Assembly: GCA_019828595.1 (NCBI GenBank)
Contig: JAHQRK010000029.1
Span: forward strand, 1 to 64,000
Origin: Aphanomyces cochlioides
Taxonomy: Eukaryota; Oomycota; Saprolegniomycetes; Saprolegniales; Verrucalvaceae
Direction: 5' to 3'
DNA: 64,000 nucleotides
Shown here piece after piece: positions 43,310 through 54,019 of this stretch (position 1 is the stretch's first letter; each line of letters begins with the position of its first letter). The translations under genes and the position numbers were made by a program. The notes under the pieces were generated by a model. It had not been told where the DNA came from. It saw only the letters and a program-made list of their open reading frames with translations, and did no database searches.

Positions 43310-46300
43310 TTAAGGTTCCAAGGTCTCGTTTTGAGATTGTGGTAAGATTTGGGCAGAGAACCACTCATTCTGGTGCAAACTATGAAGCACCGATGTCAAG
43401 GAAGCCTTCGTGGAGTCGTCCAAGGAGGCTCGATTGACTTGGTACAGATGCCGCTTTATAATGTGTCCTGCTAAGCTGGATATCGTCATAGGTGTTTTGT
43501 TAGGTAAATCTGGACGGTAAATCCGGTCGCACCGAGTTTTCCATATTGTATACCAAATACAAGATAAAAAAATTGGCCACAGCAAATTAAATCCAGCTTG
43601 GAGGTCTTTGTCTTGGAGTGCTATAGGAGAGAAGAATATTTTTTCCATGGTAGTTGGCCAAGTAAAGTTAAGGGATCTGGCCATGGATTTAAATGGACTC
43701 CAACATGCTCGAGTATATGGACAGTCCAAGGTGAAATGTTTATACGTCTCCACTTCATGACAGAAAATACAAGTGTTCGGGATATCGTCCGAGTACTTGA
43801 ATTTGTATCGGAGAGGTAAGGCTCGTATAAGCAGTCGATATATGAAAGCACTATACGTTGGCAGAATAAATTTGGGCTGCCTGTAGAATGCGACCACTTT
43901 AATATTTTCCTTGTGGGCATAAAAATCCGAGGGTACCAATAAATGCGCTGTGGGTAAAACCTCCTGAGCTGATTTGGATTTAAATTCATGAGTTAAATCA
44001 TCCAAGGGCATCAATAAAGGGTAAAAAGCCATCTTTAAAATTTCCAGCCCAAGTAATTTCGGTAGCCGTTTGCCGATAAGGTGTAGGCTGACGAAAATTA
44101 ATTTCTGTGTCCTCGGGTGGAGATGGAAGGATAGACTTAAGTCTCCCGTGTAGAGCATACCACCATTTATGATCGGGAGTGGCTAAATGGCGTCTTGAGC
44201 ATTGAGATTTAATCCAATCTAACAGGATTTTCCGATCCATAAGATTGCCATTTTCATCGAGTAGGTGGCGAACATGGGTAAAATTTAATTTTGCCAGTGA
44301 TACAGCATAATCATAAGTCTTTGGATAGCAGTGTTCAAAGACAGTTTTCTCCAAGGGTAAGAATTGATTGTGCCAAAGTGGAAAATTTCCATCGACTTGA
44401 ACTGTGGGAAATTTAAGTGGGGTTGGAGATAAGGATAACCATAGTCGAGTAAATGCTGACCAGAGAGGTGGAACCTTATCTTGGTGGGATATGGCTTTGT
44501 ACATACTAGAGTGTGGACTCATGAAAAGGAGATCATAAAAATTTCCCCATGGACTGAAGGCTCTGGAGAGTAAATATTCTCCAATGGATAGCCATGCTGG
44601 CAATTTCGTTTGACCATACGAGTTGTGAGGTGGTGCTAGGAGTAGCTTGAAGCATTTAAAGGTCATGACCCGGTGTAGTTTTGACCACCAGTGGGTAGAC
44701 GATTTAAATCCGAGACCACCTTGTGCTTTTGGAAGGAAAATAATGTCCGAGTTGAATTGATGCAAATAACGTTGAGTCGAATATGGATCAATTGTATCGC
44801 CGTGAATAAATTGCTTGGCGACCTTGTCGAATAGTTTGGCATATTCTTTGTCGATCGGAATAAATTGGAGTTGATACCAGAGCACAGGAAAACAAATTGA
44901 CCTTAGGATTGTCACTTTTCCGGGTAGGGTTCGTGCTCGATAAGACCATAGTTGTGTTCTTGAGACCAATTTCTCCAATAGCGAATTTAAACGTGTTGTG
45001 GCTGTGATGTTGGGAGAAATTAAAAGGCCCAACGATTTAGCAGGTTTGTCATCAGTAATAGCCAAAGGTGCCAGGTCTGGAGGTAAATTGGCATGGGTTA
45101 ATAATTCTGTCTTGGAGAGATTTAACTTGAAACCAGAGATATCACAGAATTTTTTGACGATGTCGAGTTGGAGTTGCAACGTCGATGTATTTTTGGAGTA
45201 CAATTGGGAGTCGTCTGCATAATAGCTCCCGGTGTGAGTGTGATGACCAATTCGTATGCCCAAATCTTTTCTCTTGCGTATGGCTAAACACATAGGTTCT
45301 AGCGCCAAGACAAATAAAAGAGGTGATAATGGGTCGCCTTGTAAAACACCACGTTGGATCTTAAATGGGTTGGATAAATGTCCATTGACAATAATTCGTC
45401 CACGACGATTTGAATAAAGCACTTTGACCATGTTGAGAAAGGACGGTGGAAAATTAAATTCCTTCAGGGTTGCCAATAAATAGGAATGGTTGACCCTATC
45501 AAAGGCTTTTTCAAAGTCCAAGAGGGCCACAATAGACTCGGAGGAATAAAACTTCATAAAGTGATTCAGGTCTTCCAAGCGCAGTAAATTGGTTTGGATT
45601 GATCGACCACGAATAAAACCTGTTTGATCCGGGTGGACTATCGACTGAATGATTCTCTGCATTCGTTCTGCAAGGACCATTGTGAGGATTTTCACGTCGA
45701 TATTGACCAAACTGATGGGACGGTAATTTTTTGGGAGTAGTTTGTCGTCCTTTTTGTACAGCAGTACAATTAAACTTGTCAATTGGGAGGGTGCCAAGTT
45801 GGAGTGAGAGTTGATTTGGTAATAGTATAGCATTTCCAAAGCCAGGGACCATTCATGGGGAAACATTTTCAAAATTTCGTAGGGCAGTGAATTTGGCCCA
45901 GGAGTTGAATTCCGTTTGGAGTGTTTAATGGCAAAATAAAATTCGTTTGCCGTGAGAGGAGCCCCAATAAATCTCTTGTCGTCGATATTGAGTCGGCGAG
46001 ATATCAGAGTTTTTAAATACTTGGCCATTCTTTCCTTGTCAACTGCCTCATGGTCGCCATACAGGTCAGAATAAAACTCGTGGAGTGTCGAGGAAATTGA
46101 TTGTTGATCAGAAGCAATATTTCCATTGGACATTTTGAGTGCCTTGAAGGGAGATTTTTGTAAAGGGATTGTGCGAGGTGGCTTCAGGTGAAATTTGGTA
46201 CACCTTTCCGCTTTCTCGAGATGAGTTTGCATAGCAGTATCTTCCCGTAGGACTTTTTTCCTGTCATGATATTCATGTATGGCAGCTTGAATTGTTTTGA

Positions 46301-47392
46301 TACGTGCCATCAAGGACGCACATGGGGCGTTTTGGTAATCCCGAATCAATAAAGCCAAATCCATAGATAATTTCTTGAGAGGCCTTTGTTGATTTTCGAC
46401 CAACTCGTCGTGTAGGTATTTTAATTGATTTCGCATGTTGGTGATCATGGTGTCGAAATGTAGACCAACATTTGAGTTTAATTGGGTCTTGGTAAGGAAG
46501 GTTTCAAGTTGACGAGAGATAATTAATTTGGCCTTGTCATTGTTGAGAACCCATTGTGGTGTTTTCCATGGACCAGGTCCCATTGATACTGATGGACGTT
46601 TGGTCAATAATTTGCAGGGAGTGTGGTCAGCATGAGGAATTAGTTCCAGGTGACGAAATTTCAGATGACGTAGGGATGCCATAGCAGACGAGATGAAAAT
46701 ATAGTCAAGCCGATTGACAAATTTTGGACTTGTGAAAGCACGTTTCAGTGGATTTTGTTGACGGAAAATGTCAACGAGGTGTAAATCTTGTAGCCATAGG
46801 TTGAGTTCATATGAGCCATGGGTCGCATGAGTCGAAGGACGGCATGAATCTAATGTTGGGGAGAAAATAACGTTAAAGTCGCCACCAACAATATGAAAAG
46901 CTTCGGGTGGAAAATCGCGAGGCAGATCATTAAAAAAATCCACACGGTCGTGATAGTCGTACGGAGCATAGATGTTGTGAATAAAAACCGGGATATTGTC
47001 CAGATGGCCGATATAAGTAAATAACGACCACGGAGGAGAGGTTTGTCCCAAGAGTGGTTTAAATTGGTGCAATTGTCCAGAGGGCAGTCAGGATGAATAA
47101 ATGTAGCAAGGCCTCCAGTAGGATGAGAGGTATGGCTGATGGAATAAATTGGCTCCTCGTAGAAGAAAGTGCCTTGTTGGTTGGTATGTTTTTTCCAGTA
47201 GAAATTGATTTTGCCATGGTCGCTGGGGTAAGGCAGTCGAGTTTCTTGGATAAGTGAGATAGAGTTTTTGAGGAGAAAGTTCTTGAGAAGGTGGTGGAAA
47301 GAGTTGGAGAGACCATTTGTGTTGAGAGAAAACAAGCTAATATCCCAGTCGATAATGGCTTGTGGTAGCGCGTTAATTGTGGTCACGGTCAT
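43310..47392 (-). pseudogene. LINE B2 ORF2 (endonuclease-RT-zinc), two frameshifts
   Basis: Starts MTVTTINALPQAIIDW at 47,392. Endonuclease: FSLNTNGLSNSF, LIQETRLPYPSDHG, then after a frameshift near 47,000 IHNIYAPYDYHDRV, GGDFNVIFSPTLD, NRLDYIFISS, PHADHTPCK. RT: NYRPISLVNIDVKIL, LLDFEKAFDRVNHSYL, RGVLQGDPLSPLLF, SYYADDSQLYS near 45,200-45,225 with the Asp pair intact. A second frameshift near 44,040 separates the last part, which carries CIFCHEVETYKHFTLDC. About 1,360 codons if continuous. It is only distantly similar to A, C and D (YADD rather than FADD). Two single-base breaks make it inactive as written, though sequencing error is possible. Confidence 0.9.
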
Positions 47393-47492
47393 GATTAATA
47401 TTTGGGTTTTGATTTTTTGACTTCAAGTCGTTGTGTTGGTTTGGGTCGGGGTGTGGTGATTGTGGTTTTAATTGATTTTGTGTGTTGGCGAG

Positions 47493-50017
47493 TCAATTGG
47501 AGTCTGCATTGTCACCATCGCCAAGTTCTTTGTAGTCGAGTTCAGGAGCCTTTTCGTCCGGAAGTAAAGTTAACAAGGCATCAGTATCCGAGTCAAAACA
47601 CTTCGTAGGGTCAATTGTTTGGAGTGCCAGATCTTTCACAATATGGCTCAACTCTTCTTCAATTTTATGATGTTGCACCAGGTTTCCAGCAGCAGGACTG
47701 GAAATTAATTTAATCAAGGAGGCGTCCGTGATTAAATTGCAATTGGGCCAACGGTGGACTTTGTCTTTCAGGCACAGATTAATATACTCATCGTTCGTAT
47801 AAGCTTCAGGTGCTCTGTTGGACAGAAATAGATCGATTGCTGCTAGAGATCTTCTCATGTGGTAGTCTTCGTCATTTGGACACAAACTTTGGAATAGATT
47901 TGTGGGGCTGTAATTTTCAGGAGGAGGATGGCCATGCTGTTTTTGGTAGTACGAGGTAAATCGTTCTTCATCAATAGCTTGCATGGGATTTTCTCCAGCC
48001 ATTAAACGTATAATTCCTCTCGAGGCAATTAAATTGGATGCGATTTTGCGAGATTTTGGGTCCATATAGATATTTCCAATAAAGCCAGGTTGGTTGAGGG
48101 TTTCATCATGAAATACCAATGGGTTGGTGGATTCATTCAGTTTTTTCTTCAGCTCTGTGATTTGAGCCTTCACTTTGGCTCCTGCTGGTTTCGTAGAGGC
48201 TGGAATTTTTTTGGGTATCGTTGATTTTGGGGACGAAGCAGGACGTTTTTTGGGCGTGTCGGTAGGAACGATATCAAGATGGAATCGAGGAACCGTTGTG
48301 CCTGATGTTGTCACGTCAGAGTCGTCTGAGCTGAGGATAGCGAATCGATTTTGTGTTGGAATCGAGGTAGCTGATATTTTGTATTGGGGACCTTGAATAA
48401 AACCGGCTCGAGTTGGTTTAAATTCGTCCTGGGATAAATTGGGTTTGTCTGTGAGAATAATATTATTCTCGCTCGAGCCCTTGGGTGATTGTGGAGGATT
48501 TAAATCTTCTTGGGTTGAGCTACCATTTCTTCCTCTTCGATATTTGATTTCTCCTCTTGTTCCATGTCCACATCGCTTGACAGGTCGACAAAGTTTTCCT
48601 TGCCATTTTGATTTTCCTTGGGATCGGCATTAGGGGATTCGGAGTTTCCAGTTGTGCCAGTATTTTCCTTCGGGGTGTTGGGTGGTTGGTTTTCTGTCGA
48701 TGGATTTTCGGGAGCATCAGTCTTTTCCTCTGTAGCGTTTTCCTCGACATGGTCTGTATTCTTTTTAGCGTCGTCTTTTTGTTTGGCTTTTTCCAGTCTA
48801 GCTTGAACGCTGGGAGGGACCGTTTGATTGAGGGACCGAATTTTATGTTGAAAAACATAAACTTGGTTTTGGATCTCGATTTCTCTCAGAGGCTCGCCTC
48901 CATCATCTGGTACCAATGCCAAAGGAGGAGTTTCGGAGTCAAAAAGGACTCGAAATTGGGTCGAGCGTAATAAATTGTCAGTACTGGGGTTAAAACCAAC
49001 AATGACGCAGTGAGTGAGCTCTTCCAACTTTTTCAAAATCGCTTTTTGAATATCGTGATCCACCAGGTTGTTGAAAGTAATAAAATAAAGTTTCGAGTGG
49101 GGAGAATATTCAGGCACAGTAAATTCTTGTTTTCCCAGACGAAGGGAGGTTCCACAAGTTTTGCGCAATAGATCATCGTCATAAAACGTCAAAGAGAGAG
49201 TAGTCGGGTTTTTCTTGTGGAACAGAATTTCCTTGAATTTCGATTCCCAAAGCGTACCCGGGTTTTGGGTAATTAAATTCGCTCGGATTTGGTAGTCCTT
49301 GACTTGACGGAAAGCTTCTCCCAGAGGAATGTCCACAGTGCAAGCCTTCGATGATGGAGTTTTCAAGATGTCTTCAATGAATTCATCCATAGCAGTAGGG
49401 TTTTGGCGGAATTCTCGAGCTTGTCGAATTAATTCTTCCAATTCAGAGTCGTCAATGGGATGCCCACCAGTGTTGCGAACCAATTGGGTTTTCACATGGC
49501 GGGCTCCTTCCCAGACATTATTTTTCTTCGAGTTGGTTTTTTTGCCTTCGTTGTTGGACGAAGCTTGTTTTTTGGGGTTGGAGGGTTTGGCAGGAGAGTT
49601 TGTCCCATCTTTGGAGGGATTTTTCGAATTAGGTAAAACTCGTCCATGAGGGGTGCCGTCAGGATGGGTAATATTCTCCCCAGGCTTGTCAGAATCCTTG
49701 GGTAATTTGCCACCATTGGCGTCAGAGGCAGGTTTTTCGTTGGAACCATTAATATCCATACCCATTCCTGCATCATCGGGTCCATTTTTTTTGTCCATAT
49801 TTGGACCAGTGTCACCACCTAAGTCAACACCATCTTGGTTGGAAACATTTTCCCTACGAAGAGAGTCGGACGCAGCGGCGCTGTTCCTAGAGGAAGGAGG
49901 TTTTTCAGCGGCTTCTCGGCTCGGACCGGGCGTCGCTTGGCTAGGGTCAGGCGTCGATTCACGTTGAGCGAATCGAGACACCGTCGAAAGGATGGTTTTT
50001 TCCGCGCTAGAGGCCAT
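47493..50017 (-). pseudogene. LINE B2 ORF1, one frameshift
   Basis: MASSAEKTILSTVSRFAQR from 50,017 runs 505 codons to about 48,500. There a one-base deletion, relative to copy B1 (ATTTAATATC versus ATTTAAATC), shifts the frame; the remainder reads from about 48,490 to 47,493 and ends GDGDNADSN. The conserved middle is FYDDDLLRKTCGTSLRLGK, SKLYFITFNNLVDHDI, HCVIVGFNPSTDNLLR; the C-terminus includes LNQPGFIGNIYMDPKSRK and IDEERFTSYYQKQHGHP. The flanks are Pro/Ser/Asn/Glu-rich. No known domain is recognised. Its position 5' of ORF2 indicates ORF1p. Confidence 0.85.
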
Positions 50018-50098
50018 GACGTTGTCGAAAGCACCTAAAAAGCAAGATTTTCCGTTGGGGGGCTGTGGTAGTTTAACCTACAAAGCAAAAACGAAAGT

Positions 50099-50141
50099 CC
50101 CGCATGCGAAGCGGGCGCTCTACCATCTGAGCTACAACCCC
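50099..50141 (-). pseudogene. tRNA-Ala 5' fragment on the 5' side of LINE B2
   Basis: tRNA nt 1-43, including the A box but not the B box. Bases 50,099-50,114 are the 5' copy of the 16-bp duplication. Confidence 0.95.
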
Positions 50142-50715
50142 TTTTAAACGCTATATTCTGTCCTTGGTGACAAACATTCAGAATAAGACGAAAATATCTC
50201 TTTGGCGACTCACTACACGACGACGCGGATGCACACAAACTGTCTATACTCAAAACACAACAGAACAAACATTCACACGCATCAAACAACACACATCGAT
50301 TGTTTCTTGTCGACAGATAGTCTTGGAGAACACGCAGTATGTAGAATGCACTCTTTTCTAACGTGAACGATACACGTCTGGGTTTTACATCTAGACATAC
50401 TTGCAATCTACTCGAGTGTGAAAGGACACATTATACGTGTGCAGGATCTCTATAAATTTATAGAGGTACAACAATAAATTCTCGACAAAGTTGAAACTCA
50501 CGACACAAGTCAAGCAGAGTCGATTGAATTCGTTTTTTGCTCATAACTTTTGTTCTACTGCTCCGTTTGAGCTCCACCAACTCGCAAAATGCAGCTTTTG
50601 ATTTTCTCTATCGTTTCCCGTCGCTCAAATGGCAAAACGACGATTGCGAAAAGAGGTATGGCCGAAAAACGTTGTCTTGTCCTTTTCGACACGTGCAAAA
50701 CAAGGATAAAACTTT

Positions 50716-50787
50716 GGAGCAGCAGGGTATCGATCCCTGTACCTCCCGCATGCGAAGCGGGCGCTCTACCATCTGAGCTACAACCCC
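50716..50787 (-). tRNA. tRNA-Ala (CGC), block II copy 1
   Basis: Same 72-nt sequence as in block I. Confidence 0.97.
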
Positions 50788-51361
50788 TTTTAAACGCTAT
50801 ATTCTGTCCTTGGTGACAAACATTCAGAATAAGACGAAAATATCTCTTTGGCGACTCACTACACGACGACGCGGATGCACACAAACTGTCTATACTCAAA
50901 ACACAACAGAACAAACATTCACACGCATCAAACAACACACATCGATTGTTTCTTGTCGACAGATAGTCTTGGAGAACACGCAGTATGTAGAATGCACTCT
51001 TTTCTAACGTGAACGATACACGTCTGGGTTTTACATCTAGACATACTTGCAATCTACTCGAGTGTGAAAGGACACATTATACGTGTGCAGGATCTCTATA
51101 AATTTATAGAGGTACAACAATAAATTCTCGACAAAGTTGAAACTCACGACACAAGTCAAGCAGAGTCGATTGAATTCGTTTTTTGCTCATAACTTTTGTT
51201 CTACTGCTCCGTTTGAGCTCCACCAACTCGCAAAATGCAGCTTTTGATTTTCTCTATCGTTTCCCGTCGCTCAAATGGCAAAACGACGATTGCGAAAAGA
51301 GGTATGGCCGAAAAACGTTGTCTTGTCCTTTTCGACACGTGCAAAACAAGGATAAAACTTT

Positions 51362-51433
51362 GGAGCAGCAGGGTATCGATCCCTGTACCTCCCGCATGCG
51401 AAGCGGGCGCTCTACCATCTGAGCTACAACCCC
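51362..51433 (-). tRNA. tRNA-Ala (CGC), block II copy 2, directly abutted by LINE D
   Basis: Complete 72-nt gene. Its first base (51,433) touches the LINE D sequence starting at 51,434, so the gene keeps internal promoters and terminator but has lost its own 5' flank. Bases 51,420-51,433 are the target duplication. Confidence 0.96.
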
Positions 51434-53787
51434 CCCGTCGCTTGCACGACCACGTGATGCTGGTACAAGCATTGCAGACTTTCTGTACCAATGAAGACCA
51501 CGACTACTACGCGACGTTTCTCGACTTTTCCAAGGCATACGATATGGTTGACCAAGGCTTTCTCTTCGACGTACTCAAGGAGATGAACATCGGTCCCACA
51601 TTTGTGTCTTGGGTTCAGTTGCTTTACAATACGCCTCTGGTCCAGATCATTTTCAACGACGGTCTTGGCCCTACCATACGGCCTACCCGCGGAGTCAAGC
51701 AAGGTTGCCCCCTATCGTGCATGCTCTTCGTACTTTACCTCGAGCCACTCGGCGAAATGCTACGCGGATCTCCTGATTTTGGTATTCCCCTTCCAAATGG
51801 AGACTCACTGACGAGCATCTACTTTGCCGACGACACGACTCTACTCTCGTCATCCCTCCAAGCGGCGGTCGAGCAAATGGCAATTGTCGAAGACTTTTGC
51901 TCTGTGTCTGGAGCTCGTCTCAACGTTGCCAAGTGCATGACTTTGGCGCTCAACAACAATCTCGATATCGAAGACATCGACGATGGTGGCCTCTTGAACG
52001 TCTTGCCGAGCGAGAAGCCAGTGAAATACCTTGGTATTCTCTTTGGCCACCGACTGCCGCGCGATTTTCAAGTCCAGCAACTGAACGACAAGTTTCTGGC
52101 TGCGTTTCAAACGTGGGGAAGTCGTGCGCGAACCATCCAAGGCCGCAAACTCATCGTATCGACCATGTTGTTGTCGTTGTTATGGCATGTCACGGCTGCA
52201 GTGTATGTGCCTCCAACGATGGTTGCCGTTTGGCAAAGAATGGTCAACAAGTACATCCTTGGTCGGAAGACGCAAATCACCGACCATCATCGCTCAACTA
52301 TTTGCCGCAAGTGGCAGTTCGATCAAAAACTCGGCCTCGGTATTCCGCATGTGGCTTCGAAGCTTCGGACTCAGCGACTGCTGCGGCTCCAACTCTTGAT
52401 GCAGCCCAATTCACCCAACACATTTGCCCCATGGAAGTTGCTTGTCAAGAGACAATTTTCCCGTGTCATGAACAAGCTGTATCGCGACACCCACCCGTTC
52501 GACTTTCTCACGTACTTCCCCAACCACAGCTCCAAGTGGTTGTTTTTGTGGGAGCTGCATCCTCATTGGCACGACATTTGGCATCAATGGGCCGCCACAC
52601 CTATGGCCAAGCGAACCGCTTCGCCACCAAGCCTCGAAGAACTTTTGAACCTCCCCGTGTGGCTGACATCCTACCCCGCTCTGCAAGTTGGTCCTGCGGG
52701 TGCTACATCAAATGTCGTGAAGACTGCTCTGTGTCGTCGATGGTGTAGACATGCGTCTCAAAACGGTTTCCACTGCCTCAAAGACTTCTTGACACGGCAA
52801 GGGACATGGCCTACAAGAGCTGCGTTTATTGATCGACTGTCATCCAACAACCGTGCGGCACAAGTGACGTTACAAGCGAACGGCGCGATGGGATTTGCAG
52901 CACCCGAACGTGCTGGTCAAGTTTATAGCCACCTCACCAAGATATTCGACCAAGTCCTCCGCACGTCTGGCGTTCGAACTGGAACTGCTTTGACCGATAT
53001 CGATACAACAAGTCACCCTTTCAAGGCACTTTTCAAAGATCAATTGCTATCCTTCGAGCGTTGGCCCAAGCGACTCGTATCACGTTTGGCGCATCACGCC
53101 CCTTCGGATGGAAAACCGCACCCAGTGGCGACATCGTCCCGCGTCGAGCAACAAGATATTGCGACCTACGTGCGACTCATCCGCAAAACATGCCGTTGGC
53201 CGCCTCCCCTCCATGGCGACGTTTGGTTTCGACTGTTGTTCAACATGCTGCCTGTCAACTCGCGCTTGTTCTACTTGCAACCTCAGCAGCCAGACGTAAT
53301 TTGCTGTGTCTATACCAATTGCGACGCACCGGAGAACCAACACCACGCCTTCCACACCTGCTCTCGCGTGTATCCCCTTTGGCGTTTTCACGCGACCGCT
53401 TGGCGATGCTTCGGTGTCAATTTCGATTGGACTGCCATCACCAACATCGACCGCTTTCAAGTCAACGAACGCGGTAGCCAGCTTCAAGACATACTGTTTG
53501 TGCTCTGGGCTCTTCTGTGTGCTTCCAACCTTCACTATATTTGGACAACGCACAACGCCGCCAAGTTCGAATCGAAGAAGCCGCCTCCGCCAGAAATTTG
53601 GCAAGAAGTCAGCTTCATCCGATGGCATGCATCGATCCGCAGATGGCTTCGCCTCCAAGAAGTTGACAGCCCTCAACGAGTGGAAGCAATATCAGCAATC
53701 AATACTTTGCATAGACAACCTGTCTATCGCCCACTGGTAGCCAAGTACCCGACTTTGCTCGCGCTCCAACCTTCAGCCCCAAATTAA
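51434..53787 (+). CDS. LINE D ORF2 fragment (RT C-terminal half and zinc region)
   Basis: About 780 LINE-encoded codons, open to the stop at 53,787. Motifs: LDFSKAYDMVDQGF, RGVKQGCPLSCMLF, SIYFADDTTLLSSS near 51,815-51,855 (catalytic Asp pair), GARLNVAKC, KYLGILFGHRL, and a C-terminal CCVYTNCDAPENQHHAFHTC knuckle. The endonuclease and RT motifs before the GRRxHDH block are missing, so it cannot move itself. The open frame continues upstream through the antisense tRNA and spacer (from 51,235) by chance. No frameshift after truncation suggests a young insertion. Confidence 0.88.
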
Positions 53788-53944
53788 CAAGCCCCAAGTA
53801 TTTATTCAACAAGTCAAAAATCGCTGTACTCCAAAGCCCAAAGTAGAAAATCTGCTGAAGCATTTGGAAGTGGGATGAGCCGTTAGTAGGCAATATTAGT
53901 ATTAGTAGATATTGAAAGTCTATTAATATACCTCCCCATTGCAG
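51434..53944 (+). mobile_element. LINE family D, 5'-truncated (2.5 kb)
   Basis: Starts inside RT (GRRLHDHVMLVQALQ), a typical target-primed 5' truncation joined at a run of C. It ends TATTAATATACCTCCCCATT plus GCAG, followed by TGAGCTACAACCCC (53,945-53,958). Protein similarity to A and C is clear but low enough to be a separate family. The 3' UTR is only about 160 bp. Confidence 0.92.
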
Positions 53945-53958
53945 TGAGCTACAACCCC
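53945..53958 (-). repeat. 14-bp tRNA-derived target duplication between LINE D and LINE A2
   Basis: TGAGCTACAACCCC, shared as the 3' duplication of D and the 5' duplication of A2. Confidence 0.95.
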
Positions 53959-54019
53959 CACTTTTACTTTTGCCGTCAACCACTCAAGTCAACTGCCAAA
54001 GTAAGGTACCCCGCGCACC

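Larger units (their letters stand above)
40872..50098 (-). mobile_element. LINE family B, copy 2 (9.23 kb, both ends intact)
   Basis: Exact ends are set by the 16-bp duplication of the tRNA anticodon arm. Read on the minus strand: 5' end ACTTTCGTTTTTGCTTTG, ORF1 from 50,017, ORF2 from 47,392 to 43,310 with endonuclease, RT and zinc knuckle, then an unusually long 2.4-kb 3' region ending TTTAATATACTCAGTTAA, no poly(A). A GGCCC-AAAA-GGGCC hairpin (40,900-40,913) lies 28 bp from the 3' end. Orientation is the same as the tRNA, opposite to A, C and D. Both ORFs carry frameshifts. Confidence 0.93.
50142..51433. repeat. tRNA-Ala tandem array, block II (two full 646-bp units)
   Basis: Units 50,142-50,787 and 50,788-51,433, indistinguishable by eye from block I. 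The second unit's tRNA is complete but its native 5' flank has been replaced by LINE D. Confidence 0.97.

Noticed and set aside
51235..51433. An upstream extension that would make LINE D an 850-codon protein starting in the tRNA spacer
   Set aside because: The first 66 codons are array spacer and antisense tRNA, present in all units without LINE D. The frame is open into the LINE by chance.
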